Below, one piece after another: positions 1 to 8,053 of a DNA stretch of 14,048 nt. The notes below the pieces were generated by a model. That model was not told the DNA's origin. It made no database searches and saw only the letters and a program-made list of their open reading frames with translations. Position 1 is the first letter of the stretch, and every line of letters starts with the position of its first letter. Position numbers and translations under genes: made by a program. The DNA is from Patescibacteria group bacterium (GTDB taxonomy: Bacteria; Patescibacteriota; Microgenomatia; UBA10105; UBA927): assembly GCA_003545435.1 (NCBI GenBank), contig DPYI01000063.1, positions 6,545 to 20,592 on the forward strand, in the 5' to 3' direction.

Positions 1-582
1 ATCCGCTTTATTTCCAAGGGAGATAAAATGCGAAAGCCCGATTCCCTTGGGCGTGATGATATCAAGAAGTGCAGCACCCAAAGCTCCGCTTTGTGAAATA
101 AATGCTATGGATCCGGGAATCGGCTGAGTTCTGGCAAACGACGCATTTATTTTTTCGTGCGGATGAATAACTCCGAGACAATTCGGACCCAATAGGGCTA
201 TTTTGTATTTTTTTGCAACTGTCCGGATGTGTATCTCGCGGTTTAAACCTTCAGCTCCGATCTCACTAAATCCCGAGGAAATAATAATAGCCAGAGGAAT
301 TTCCTTTTTTCCGATTTCTTCAAGAACCGAAGGGACAACAGAAGCAGGGACTACGACAACAGCAAGATCAATAGTCTGCGGTATAGCCAGCACTGACGGA
401 TAGCATACTTTTTGGTGAAACTCCTGAATAAACGGATTGACCGGAAATACAGATCCTTTAAAGCCATTTTCTATAATATTTGCGTAGATCGTAGATCCTA
501 CTGATACTGCGTCCCGGGAAACTCCCACAACGGCAATTGATTGCGGGCCAAATAAAGCATTAAGAGCGGCAGTATTGGTCAT
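1..582 (-). CDS. ADP-forming acetate/acyl-CoA synthetase, CoA-binding (alpha) part, 3' end outside window
   Basis: The 194 visible residues are the N-terminal part of an NDP-forming acyl-CoA synthetase. The family converts acetyl-CoA (or another acyl-CoA) plus ADP and phosphate to the free acid, CoA and ATP in the cytoplasm. Residues about 8-140 form the Rossmann CoA-binding domain, with AVVGVSRD at 17-24, SSGFSEIGAEG at 102-112 and GPNCLG at 132-137. The succinyl-CoA-ligase-like domain then begins, with SQSGALGAA at 163-171 and SLGNKAD at 188-194, where the window ends. The catalytic His and the ATP-grasp beta part would lie further left, so I cannot tell an alpha-only gene (about 450 residues) from an alpha-beta fusion (about 700) or a fused acetyltransferase. 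The ATG overlaps the stop of the upstream FBP aldolase/phosphatase gene as ATGA, and no strong Shine-Dalgarno sequence is visible, so translational coupling is likely. The family call is firm; the acyl substrate is an inference. Confidence 0.88.
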   Translation of the reverse strand, partial: MTNTAALNALFGPQSIAVVGVSRDAVSVGSTIYANIIENGFKGSVFPVNPFIQEFHQKVCYPSVLAIPQTIDLAVVVVPASVVPSVLEEIGKKEIPLAIIISSGFSEIGAEGLNREIHIRTVAKKYKIALLGPNCLGVIHPHEKINASFARTQPIPGSIAFISQSGALGAALLDIITPKGIGLSHFISLGNKAD

Positions 583-1685
583 TTTCGTCTCTCAATAAAT
601 TTCGTATCCAGCCTTTTCAGATTATCCATAACTCCCGTATATTCCATTTCATCCATGGGAGCCATGGCCGGACCGTAAAATCCCTGTGATCGTATTTCAA
701 GAGCTTTTTTAGCTGCCTTTGTCCGTATGTAATCCCAGAACGGTTGATCAAATAGGTCGACTGCTTCGGTTAGTTTTCCTTCGTGTACACAGTATCCGGC
801 AGCAGCAATGATCGTCGGTCCATCAAAGTAAGAGATGATCGAATTCTGTTTGACCGGCATGACAGGTGAATGATGCGACCCCCGGTCAAATCCGAGCGTA
901 TAATATGCAGCTGCCCACGGAGAAAGTATTTCTCCTGTTGACGGAAATTGTTTTTGGGTCCGGACGATTGCACACGGATCGTCTTTTCCCACGTATTTTC
1001 CGGCAATATTATGAAGCCTGCTGGTTGAGGCAACCGCGGCGGTCAAACCTGTTGCATTTTCTACGACGCTTTCAATGACATAATGATTCGGATCCCGTAA
1101 AAGCACACAAATATCATAGTAATCGAGAGGAACCTTTAACGTAATAACTTTATCAGTCTCGACATTGTTAACATCCATGATAGTGAAGGTAAATCCCGCG
1201 GTCATTTCAGGAGCAAGTAATAGCCCGGCGTTGTGATATGGATTGGCGAAACCTTCAAATAAAGGAAAATTAAACACTCCCGGACCGCATTTGTCGCCGG
1301 TAAAGACAATAAACGGCTCTGCTGGTCTTTCCTCAATTTCCATTTCTGAGGAACCCGGACCCATGCCCCGGACATTTCCCGAAAATGCGTCTTTCAGTAA
1401 ATCCTGTCCGGCACCGTATAACCCCTGGGATTTGGCAATTTTGGTCGTTTCCACAAATGTATCCCAAGCACATTTATGGATGTCCGGATCATCAACTCCT
1501 CTTGTGTGGGTCATGAGGAGCGCAATGTCGTCTCCGGTAAATGTCACTCTCCCGTCTTTCAAAAGGCCGCTTTGGATGTTTTTCTCCAACTGCTCTTTGG
1601 CCTTTACTACCATTGCTTCACTAGGGCGGTTGTGTCCGCCGATTGAACCGGTATCAGCTTTAATAAGAGAAAGAGTTATTTTCAT
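579..1685 (-). CDS. fbp: Bifunctional fructose-1,6-bisphosphate aldolase/phosphatase (FBPA/P, class V FBPase)
   Basis: This 368-residue enzyme condenses dihydroxyacetone phosphate and glyceraldehyde 3-phosphate to FBP and then hydrolyses FBP to fructose 6-phosphate, making gluconeogenesis one-directional. The family is typical of archaea and some bacterial lineages. Visible hallmarks are the N-terminal metal-binding segment with D11 and H18 (KADTGSIGGH at 9-18), GDDIALLMTHT at 51-61 with two Asp ligands, and DKCGPGVFNFPLF at 131-143. GKYVGKDDP at 229-237 matches the family segment that holds the aldolase Tyr and the Schiff-base Lys (here Y231 and K234). RGSHHSPVMPV and a FDGP segment follow. 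Length is normal for the family. The start is supported by a strong AAGGAGG four bases upstream of ATG. The gene lies 12 bp after the phosphoglycerate mutase gene and its TGA overlaps the next ATG, so it belongs to the same transcription unit. Confidence 0.95.
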   Translation of the reverse strand: MKITLSLIKADTGSIGGHNRPSEAMVVKAKEQLEKNIQSGLLKDGRVTFTGDDIALLMTHTRGVDDPDIHKCAWDTFVETTKIAKSQGLYGAGQDLLKDAFSGNVRGMGPGSSEMEIEERPAEPFIVFTGDKCGPGVFNFPLFEGFANPYHNAGLLLAPEMTAGFTFTIMDVNNVETDKVITLKVPLDYYDICVLLRDPNHYVIESVVENATGLTAAVASTSRLHNIAGKYVGKDDPCAIVRTQKQFPSTGEILSPWAAAYYTLGFDRGSHHSPVMPVKQNSIISYFDGPTIIAAAGYCVHEGKLTEAVDLFDQPFWDYIRTKAAKKALEIRSQGFYGPAMAPMDEMEYTGVMDNLKRLDTKFIERRK

Positions 1686-1689
1686 GGAT

Positions 1690-1696
1690 CCTCCTT
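1690..1696 (-). promoter_or_regulatory. Strong Shine-Dalgarno site of fbp
   Basis: On the minus strand this reads AAGGAGG, a near-full anti-SD match, with a 4-nt spacer to the ATG at 1685. It is the clearest ribosome binding site in the left half of the window and fixes the fbp start. Confidence 0.8.
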
Positions 1697-1697
1697 T

Positions 1698-3332
1698 TTA
1701 TATGATATCCTTTAATAAATTTGCACCCGTCATATCATCAGGAACTGAAACACCCATTACATACAGCATGCTGGGCGCAATGTCTCCCAGCTTTCCTGTC
1801 GGAAGCTGTATGTATTTACCCATATATTGCCTGTTTACGGCTATAAACGGTACAGGAAAAACTGAATGTTCCGTATCTATGCCTCCTGTAGGGGTAAGCA
1901 TTTCTTCTACGTTACCATGATCTGCTGTTATGAAGCAAGTTCCGTTTTTGGATAAGACTGATGTGACAATTTTTTCAACACATGTATCAACATATTTACA
2001 CGCTTTTATCGCAGCCTGAATATTTCCGGTATGACCTACCATATCCGGATTAGCAAAATTGACGACAATAAATCCGTATACCCCCAGGGATAAACGGTCC
2101 AGCAGGCGATCGGTTACTTCACCAGCGGACATGTGAGGCATAAGATCATACGTTGCCACTTTCGGAGACGGAATAATAAGCCGATCTTCTCCGGCAAACC
2201 GTTCCTCACGCATGCAATTAAAATAGTATGTAACGAATCGCTCTTTTTCTGACTCACAAATACGAAGCTGACGAATCTCATTATTTGCCACTATCTCACC
2301 CAGGGAATCGTTAATGATTTGGGGAGGAAACGCGACAATACACGGAACGTCACGTTCATACTCCGTCATGGTTACAAAAAAAAGATTCTGGAGAATTTTT
2401 GTCCGGATAAACGGTGTTGAGACGGTAGGAGGAGTTACAATATGTTTTTTATAATACTTTACCGCATACGGATCAAAAGAGAAATCGGATATATGCTGTT
2501 CAAAATCAGAAAGGACAAACGCGCGTGTCAGCTGTCTTGGCCTGTCAATGCGATAGTTAAAGAAAATAACTGCATCATTATTTCCAATCCTCGGATATGG
2601 AGATCCTGACGAGTCCAGGATTACCGTCGGCTTGATGAACTCGTCTGTTTCATTTCTCTTATAAGCATATTCGATTGCCTCTACGGGATTGGTGGCAGTA
2701 TACTGTGATCCTTCCGTTAACGCGGCATACGCGATTTGTGTTCTGTCCCATCGCCTATCCCGATCCATCGCATAGTATCGCCCCATAATTGTAGCAATCT
2801 TGGTAAATGAAAATGATTCGCATAACGCGTGGGCATCCTGAAACAATTTTTTTGCCGATCGCGGAGGGGAATCCCGTCCGTCCGTAAAAAGGTGAAGATA
2901 CACCGGTCCTGAGTGCTGTTCCTTACAGAGTTCCATGATGGCGCATAAATGGTTTTTACTCGCATGTACTCCCGTACTGGAAAACAACCCCATGACATGG
3001 ATGTTGGAATGATGTTCCTTTGCATGCCTGATGGCTCCGATAAATGCGTCATTTTTGAAAAACGTACGGTTTTCAATAGTTGAGTCTATGCGGAGAAGAT
3101 CCTGATACACAACGCGTCCTGCTCCGATATTTATGTGTCCGGTTTCCGTATTTCCCGGTTCACCGTCAGGAAGCCCTACGGATTTTCCAGAAGCAGCGAG
3201 CGTCGTATGGGGATATGAATTCCACAGACGGGGAACAGCAGTACAGTGCGACTGGGAAATGGCATTACCGGGTCCTTCAGGAGCTATTCCCCATCCGTCT
3301 AAAATTATAAGAACGATGGGAGTGTTTTTCAT
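1698..3332 (-). CDS. gpmI: 2,3-bisphosphoglycerate-independent phosphoglycerate mutase (iPGM), Thr at the nucleophile position
   Basis: This enzyme interconverts 2- and 3-phosphoglycerate through a phospho-enzyme and two metal ions. At 544 residues it is slightly longer than usual (about 510). Alkaline-phosphatase-superfamily motifs are intact: LILDGWG-type D12 near the N-terminus, FTDGRDSPP at 149-157, GRYYAMDRDRRW, FNYRIDRPRQ, PSPKVATYD, NFANPDMVGHTG and TADHGNVEE from 469. H123 in STGVHAS fits the active-site His. The oddity is GNTETGH at 60-66. Bacterial iPGMs normally have GNSEVGH, whose Ser (Ser62 in the Geobacillus enzyme) is the phosphorylated nucleophile; here residue 62 is Thr (codon ACG). 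The segment before H123 also departs from the usual SDGGVH. Thr can act as nucleophile elsewhere in this superfamily, so activity is plausible. The ATG overlaps the enolase stop as ATGA, indicating coupled translation of consecutive pathway steps. Confidence 0.95.
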   Translation of the reverse strand: MKNTPIVLIILDGWGIAPEGPGNAISQSHCTAVPRLWNSYPHTTLAASGKSVGLPDGEPGNTETGHINIGAGRVVYQDLLRIDSTIENRTFFKNDAFIGAIRHAKEHHSNIHVMGLFSSTGVHASKNHLCAIMELCKEQHSGPVYLHLFTDGRDSPPRSAKKLFQDAHALCESFSFTKIATIMGRYYAMDRDRRWDRTQIAYAALTEGSQYTATNPVEAIEYAYKRNETDEFIKPTVILDSSGSPYPRIGNNDAVIFFNYRIDRPRQLTRAFVLSDFEQHISDFSFDPYAVKYYKKHIVTPPTVSTPFIRTKILQNLFFVTMTEYERDVPCIVAFPPQIINDSLGEIVANNEIRQLRICESEKERFVTYYFNCMREERFAGEDRLIIPSPKVATYDLMPHMSAGEVTDRLLDRLSLGVYGFIVVNFANPDMVGHTGNIQAAIKACKYVDTCVEKIVTSVLSKNGTCFITADHGNVEEMLTPTGGIDTEHSVFPVPFIAVNRQYMGKYIQLPTGKLGDIAPSMLYVMGVSVPDDMTGANLLKDII

Positions 3333-4609
3333 ACTGGGACTATTTCATCTTCTATCTGGGAAAGCCGGTTATATTTAGCTACACGCTCACCCCGGGCAGG
3401 AGCTCCGAATTTCACATATTCCGATTGGATTCCCACGGAAAGATCCGCAATAAACGTATCATTGGTCTCCCCGCTTCTGTGGGAAACAATGCATTTGATA
3501 TCATTCTTTTTCGCCAGAGTTACCGTGGATAAGAGTTCAGAGAGCGTTCCGATTTGGTTCGGTTTCAGAATTACTGCTCCGCATGCTTTACTCCGGATGG
3601 CCTGTTCAAGCCGTTTATAATTACTTGCAATAAGATCGTCTCCGACAATGAGAGTTTCGTTCCCCAGTTCCTTGATAATTTCCTGCCATCCTGCCCAGTC
3701 ATCCTCATCAATAGGATCTTCTAAAAGAAGAAACCTGTATTTTTGATAAATATTCTGGAAGTAGCTGATAAATTCTTTCGTTGAGTAGGGAGTCGGCCGA
3801 TCTTTAATGCTATATCCTTTTTCAGTTTTGAAATGGGACGCAGCCACATCCATCCCTAAAAAGATATCCCGTCCGATTTGCTGATTATTGGATCGAACGG
3901 CTTCATTGAGAATTTCAAGAGCATCTTCATTGGTAAAAAGGTTCGGTGCGAATCCCCCTTCGTCTCCTAATGAGTGAATAGCATTTCTATATTCCAGTAT
4001 TTGTTTAATAGCTTTGTATGTTTCTACACCTCTAATCAGCGCATCGCGAAATAATGAGTTGCTGGGGGGGATAACAAGAAATTCCTGGAAATTGAGATTT
4101 CCCGCTCCGTGTTTTCCTCCGTTAATCATGTTAAACAATGGTATGGGAATGCGTTTGATGGTTATGGGAAATTGAGAGGTTATCATCTGGTTGATGTATC
4201 GATAAAGAGGAATACGCGAAAATTGTGATGCTGCAGCGCATACGGAAAGAGACACAGCGAGAACGGCGTTTGCACCGAGTTTTGATTTATTTTGCGTTCC
4301 ATCAAGGTCAATCATGGTTTTATCAATTTCATATTGGTTCAGGACATCTTTCCCCCGGAGGTGTGGTGCAATACTCGTATGTATATTCTGTATTGCAGTT
4401 AAAACACCTAATCCGTGATAGCGGTTCTCATCTTTGTCACGAATTTCAACGGCTTCATATTTGCCGACAGAGGCTCCTGAGGGTACGGATACGGTTCCTC
4501 GATATCCGCTTTCCAAAACGACAGTTGCTTCAACTGTCGGTGTAGCTCTGGAATCAAGAATTTCCCGGGCGCGAATACTAAAAATGTGAGATCCTGATTG
4601 TGTATCCAT
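3329..4609 (-). CDS. eno: Enolase (phosphopyruvate hydratase)
   Basis: Enolase interconverts 2-phosphoglycerate and PEP with Mg2+. From the chosen start it has 426 residues, a normal length. Visible motifs are the N-terminal REILDSRATPTVEA (about 15-28), the mobile loop PSGASVGKYEA (43-53), NFQEF with E176, GDEGGFAPN with E217, metal-ligand candidates D254 (MDVAAS), E297 (LLEDP) and D324/D325 (VGDD), the catalytic Lys in LKPNQIGT (K349), SHRSGET (376-382) and K400. All key catalytic residues are present. An in-frame ATG at 4651 would add 14 residues (MCSSRGIKSR and onward) that match nothing in the family, so I prefer the ATG at 4609. Neither start has a Shine-Dalgarno sequence. The gene follows ppsA after about 54 bp and its TGA overlaps the gpmI ATG. 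Confidence 0.95.
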   Translation of the reverse strand: MDTQSGSHIFSIRAREILDSRATPTVEATVVLESGYRGTVSVPSGASVGKYEAVEIRDKDENRYHGLGVLTAIQNIHTSIAPHLRGKDVLNQYEIDKTMIDLDGTQNKSKLGANAVLAVSLSVCAAASQFSRIPLYRYINQMITSQFPITIKRIPIPLFNMINGGKHGAGNLNFQEFLVIPPSNSLFRDALIRGVETYKAIKQILEYRNAIHSLGDEGGFAPNLFTNEDALEILNEAVRSNNQQIGRDIFLGMDVAASHFKTEKGYSIKDRPTPYSTKEFISYFQNIYQKYRFLLLEDPIDEDDWAGWQEIIKELGNETLIVGDDLIASNYKRLEQAIRSKACGAVILKPNQIGTLSELLSTVTLAKKNDIKCIVSHRSGETNDTFIADLSVGIQSEYVKFGAPARGERVAKYNRLSQIEDEIVPV

Positions 4610-4620
4610 ATTATGATGAA

Positions 4621-4643
4621 CACGTGATTTAATACCACGTGAT
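4621..4643. repeat. Two 8-bp direct repeats CACGTGAT upstream of eno, possible operator
   Basis: On the plus strand CACGTGAT occurs at 4621-4628 and again at 4636-4643, start-to-start distance 15 bp. Each copy contains the 6-bp palindrome CACGTG. The pair lies 12 bp upstream of the preferred eno start, in the ppsA-eno gap. A minus-strand TGGTATTAA between the copies resembles an extended -10 element. Arrangement and position would suit a regulatory site, but chance is not excluded. Confidence 0.3.
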
Positions 4644-4663
4644 GAGCACATGATAAACAGAAA

Positions 4664-6928
4664 CTATTTCATTTTAATACGTTTCTTTTCAGCCTCGTGA
4701 ATCGTTTGCCTCACCCGGTAGATTGCATCGGGATTAACGGAAATGCTGGTTATTCCCCACGAAACCAGTTTATCAACAAGTTCCGGATAGTCAGAAGGCG
4801 CCTGTCCGCAGATAGAGGCTTTCACGCGTCGCGAAACTGCGGTTTTCACTGCTTTTTCTATTGCCCACAATACCGTGGGATCCATTTCCGAAAAATCGTG
4901 TGCCACCTCGCTGTTGTCTCTGTCGGTTCCGAGCAAAAGCATCGTCAAATCATTGGATCCGATGGATATTCCGTCTATCCCGACATCGATAAATGCATCA
5001 AGGTGTATGACATTAGAAGGAATTTCCACCATGAGATAGAGCTGAAACGTGGATGACCGGAGAAGTCCGTTTTTACTGATAATATCCTTTACGCCCTGAA
5101 GTTCCTTCGGAGTTCTGACAAAAGGAATCATTATGTGAAGATTTTTTAAATTCATTTTGTTTCTGACTTTTTTAATAGCTTCCAACTCCATGGTGAATAC
5201 CTCCGGATCTGCGATATATCGCGCTGCGCCTCTGAATCCAAGCATAGGATTGGGTTCTTCCGGCTCAAATTCCCTTCCGCCTTTCAGATTGCGATATTCA
5301 TTTGTCTTAAAATCCGTAGCACGGTAAATAACCGGCCGCCCGTCAAATGCTCTGCAGAATGTTTCCAGCTTTTGAGCTAGTTCGTTTATAAATACTGTCT
5401 GCCTTTTATCCTTAATAAATTTTTTCGGATGGACCCCAATCCCTGCGATCATAAATTCAGCACGCAGGAGCCCCACCCCGTCAACCGCTAGTTTAGCAAT
5501 TGTCTCGGCGCGTTCGGGTTCAGCAAGATTGACATACACACGCGTGGCAGTTTTGAGTATTTTCTTCTCTTCGTTTGGATGCGTTGAGGATAATTTTGAC
5601 GCAATGGATCCTTTGAAAATCTCACCTGTTGCTCCGTTTACCGTAATGACATCCCTGTCTTTCAGAATCGTGAGAGCTTTCGGAGCTCCGACTACGGCAG
5701 GAATGCCCAATTCCCGGGACACGATCGCAGCGTGTGAGGTTCTTCCTCCTCTTTCCGTCACTATCGCTCCTGCCTTTTTCATGGCAGGAACATAATCAGG
5801 GTTTGTTTGTTCGGTTACCAGGACATCACCGGGCATTATTTTCTGGATTTCTTTGGCGCTTTTCAGTATTTTTACCGGGCCCGCTGCTACTCCCGGACTG
5901 GCAGGATCACCCTTGATGAGAAGTTCTGCTAAAAGATGAGCGGATTGTTTGGTATCTGCCTTTTTCCCCGTTGTCGTAACGGGACGGGTTTGGACGATAT
6001 ACACGCGATTATTCTCAATTGCCCACTCCGCGTCCTGCGGGAAAAAATAATGTTTCTCAAGCTGTATTCCCAACTGGCTAAGTTTTTTAATTTCCGGGTC
6101 CGTTAGTTTTATTTTTCCTCCTTCTTTCTGGTTGAGACTGACAATCCGGTTTTCAAGATGTTTTTTGACCATCATCTTTTCCTGAATCCGAACAACTTTA
6201 TTGGTAATTTCCAGATTTTTTTTATCTACTTCATAATGATCCGGAGTTACTTTTCCCTGGACGATCATCTCTCCGAGGCCGAAAATTGCTTCAATAGTCA
6301 CTTTCTCTTTATCATTCGTCACCGGATCAAGGGAAAACAAAATACCGGATTTTTCCGACTGGATCATTTTCTGGACCGGTACGGCAATGCCGACTTTAAA
6401 GTGATCATATTTGTTGGTCGCGCGGTAAAAGATTGCTCTGGGGGTAAAGAGTGAAGCCCAGCAGGCGCGTACTTTCTGGACCAATTCCGCTTCTCCATAT
6501 ACGTTAAGGTATGTTTCCTGCTGTCCGGCAAATGATGCGTCGGGAAGATCTTCGGCTGTGGCAGAGGATCTGACGGCGACAATGGCATGCTTCATAACGG
6601 TATGATCCATATGAAAATACGCCCGGATGACCTCATCGGATATTTCTTCAGGAATTGTCTGGCGCATCAGGAGATGTCTGATTTTATCGGAGGTTTCCTG
6701 CAGTTGGTTTTGGTTGTTTACCGAGCATTTTGAAAGAAGTGCATCAATATCGGACTTAATACCGGTTACGTCCAGGAAATGGAAATAGGCAGCGGAGGTT
6801 ATGATAAACCCCGGAGGTACAGGAAATCCGGCCTTGGTCATTTCACCCAGGTTAGCGCCTTTTCCGCCGACCAGCGGGACGTCTTCCTTATCAACGTCTT
6901 TAAACCACACAACAAACGGTTTTTTCAT
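4664..6928 (-). CDS. ppsA: Phosphoenolpyruvate synthase (pyruvate, water dikinase)
   Basis: This enzyme converts pyruvate, ATP and water to PEP, AMP and phosphate, the entry step of gluconeogenesis. Numbered from the ATG at 6928 it has 754 residues. The N-terminal ATP-binding domain shows LVGGKGANLGEM (19-30), AVRSSATAEDLPDASFAGQQ (118-137), FGLGEMIVQG and DAEWAIE with VQTRPVT (about 299-318). The swivelling phosphohistidine domain has TERGGRTSHAAI with H399. The C-terminal PEP/pyruvate barrel has RATDFKTNEY, NPMLGFRG, GSNDLTMLLLGTDRDN and the catalytic Cys in SICGQAPS (C707). All three domains are complete. A TTG at 6964 would add 12 residues, but the family starts at about MKKPFVVWFKDV, so ATG 6928 is chosen. 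There is no Shine-Dalgarno sequence. A perfect 16-bp palindrome includes the ATG and holds a -10-like hexamer, so the gene may have its own promoter. It follows the isomerase gene after 48 bp. Confidence 0.95.
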   Translation of the reverse strand: MKKPFVVWFKDVDKEDVPLVGGKGANLGEMTKAGFPVPPGFIITSAAYFHFLDVTGIKSDIDALLSKCSVNNQNQLQETSDKIRHLLMRQTIPEEISDEVIRAYFHMDHTVMKHAIVAVRSSATAEDLPDASFAGQQETYLNVYGEAELVQKVRACWASLFTPRAIFYRATNKYDHFKVGIAVPVQKMIQSEKSGILFSLDPVTNDKEKVTIEAIFGLGEMIVQGKVTPDHYEVDKKNLEITNKVVRIQEKMMVKKHLENRIVSLNQKEGGKIKLTDPEIKKLSQLGIQLEKHYFFPQDAEWAIENNRVYIVQTRPVTTTGKKADTKQSAHLLAELLIKGDPASPGVAAGPVKILKSAKEIQKIMPGDVLVTEQTNPDYVPAMKKAGAIVTERGGRTSHAAIVSRELGIPAVVGAPKALTILKDRDVITVNGATGEIFKGSIASKLSSTHPNEEKKILKTATRVYVNLAEPERAETIAKLAVDGVGLLRAEFMIAGIGVHPKKFIKDKRQTVFINELAQKLETFCRAFDGRPVIYRATDFKTNEYRNLKGGREFEPEEPNPMLGFRGAARYIADPEVFTMELEAIKKVRNKMNLKNLHIMIPFVRTPKELQGVKDIISKNGLLRSSTFQLYLMVEIPSNVIHLDAFIDVGIDGISIGSNDLTMLLLGTDRDNSEVAHDFSEMDPTVLWAIEKAVKTAVSRRVKASICGQAPSDYPELVDKLVSWGITSISVNPDAIYRVRQTIHEAEKKRIKMK

Positions 6929-6941
6929 ACTATATAGTATG
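6926..6941. promoter_or_regulatory. Perfect 16-bp palindrome over the ppsA start codon, with possible -10 hexamer
   Basis: CATACTATATAGTATG is a perfect palindrome whose last three minus-strand bases are the ppsA ATG. On the minus strand TACTAT (6939-6934) fits the TAnnnT form of a -10 element and lies 5 nt before ATG, the spacing seen for leaderless genes. The palindrome could instead be a repressor half-site pair, or a hairpin that hides the start codon. No good -35 is visible. Confidence 0.4.
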
Positions 6942-6976
6942 CGGAATATCTCTCTATCGCGCAATATGGAATTTCA

Positions 6977-8053
6977 TTATTTCCATTTCCCCACCTGTGT
7001 CTTAAAGTAGTCAACCCAGGGAATTTTACTGGGGTCCAATCCATAAAGCATAGCCATGTAATAATTAACGTATGCTCCGAATTGTATGCATTCAAACACC
7101 TGTGAAATTTTTTCCAGAGAAGTGGGGATAAATTCATACGTTTTAATTTTTTGTTTTTCGACAACGTCTTTCGTTATTCGGAAACGGGTACTGATTCTCG
7201 GTGAATACAGCAGCGAACAGAAAAACACAAACACGAGAAGCTGCTTATTCGTATCGGGATTTGTTAACCCCTCCATCAAGTGATGATTCAATTCCGGAAT
7301 AATATGATAATCTGCAAAATTTTTTGCACTTTCATGTATTTGGTTTCGTACGACTCTCCCAACGTTACTTAAAAATTCAGCCGTCACAATAATCGGGATT
7401 TTTTGGTAGAGCATTTTTGCGAGTTGTTTTGCTTTATTCTGTTTTTCAGGATTTTCAATGCCATACCATGAGTTCCCTTTGGAAAGAATTTGGATAACGG
7501 CCGTTAGATCATTATCAGTTACGTTTAGAAAACCAAGTTTTGTTAATAGTGCAATTTGTCCAAATATTGAATATCCGGTTCCTAATCTTGGTTGGTTTGA
7601 GGGATTGTGAATTGGATTTATTTTGTAAAAAGGAATCGATCTATCAGAAAAGAGTTTTCCTAAAGCGCCCCCAATAGTCAAACCTGTAACACATGCTTTT
7701 TTAGCAATTCCTTCCCGGGCTGAAGATACTGTTTCCTCTGTTGATCCTGAATAGCTTCCTAAAACAACTAGCGTATGTTGGTTAACATATATCGGTACAT
7801 GATAGTCATTAACAATTTCGAAAGGTATCGGAAGCGTATCAGAGAAAAGAGATTTCATGACATAGGCTCCAAGAGCGGATCCTCCCATACCGGAAAAAAC
7901 AAGAGATGATACATGTTTATACTGTTCGGGGAAAGTTATACTTTGCACATCACCCCATGCCTGTTTACATTGATCTCCGAGCTGTTCGATAGAACCAATA
8001 ACGCTAACAGTATCCAATTTTTTCATTTCATCCACTGAATCAAGAGTGTTCAT
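6977..8053 (-). CDS. Bifunctional phosphoglucose/phosphomannose isomerase (SIS family)
   Basis: This 358-residue sugar isomerase interconverts fructose 6-phosphate with glucose 6-phosphate and mannose 6-phosphate. The family is found in archaea and some bacteria and differs from classical Pgi. It has two SIS domains. The first shows FSGMGGSALGAY (53-64) and the phosphate-binding Ser/Thr loop GSYSGSTEETVSSAREG (99-115), the latter typical of this family. A PRLGTGYSIFGQIALL segment lies at 155-170. In the second half, PELNHHLMEG at 253-262 holds the conserved Glu (E254) and His (H257) of the active site. The C-terminal YYMAMLYGLDPSKIPWVDYFK is the usual family ending. Translation starts at an ATG overlapping the phosphatase stop (ATGA) with AAAAGGAGG three bases upstream. 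Its position links hexose phosphates from the gluconeogenic genes to the sugar-1-phosphate mutase upstream. Confidence 0.92.
   Translation of the reverse strand: MNTLDSVDEMKKLDTVSVIGSIEQLGDQCKQAWGDVQSITFPEQYKHVSSLVFSGMGGSALGAYVMKSLFSDTLPIPFEIVNDYHVPIYVNQHTLVVLGSYSGSTEETVSSAREGIAKKACVTGLTIGGALGKLFSDRSIPFYKINPIHNPSNQPRLGTGYSIFGQIALLTKLGFLNVTDNDLTAVIQILSKGNSWYGIENPEKQNKAKQLAKMLYQKIPIIVTAEFLSNVGRVVRNQIHESAKNFADYHIIPELNHHLMEGLTNPDTNKQLLVFVFFCSLLYSPRISTRFRITKDVVEKQKIKTYEFIPTSLEKISQVFECIQFGAYVNYYMAMLYGLDPSKIPWVDYFKTQVGKWK

Noticed and set aside
1243..1920. A 225-codon open frame on the plus strand opposite fbp and gpmI
   Set aside because: It is antisense to two well-supported genes, crosses their boundary, has no recognisable motifs and no good ribosome site.
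4610..4651. Longer eno start at ATG 4651
   Set aside because: The 14 extra residues are not enolase-like and no Shine-Dalgarno sequence supports this start; ATG 4609 gives a normal length.
6929..6964. Longer ppsA start at TTG 6964
   Set aside because: The 12 extra residues match nothing in the family and would place the palindrome and -10-like sequence inside the coding region; the family start fits ATG 6928.
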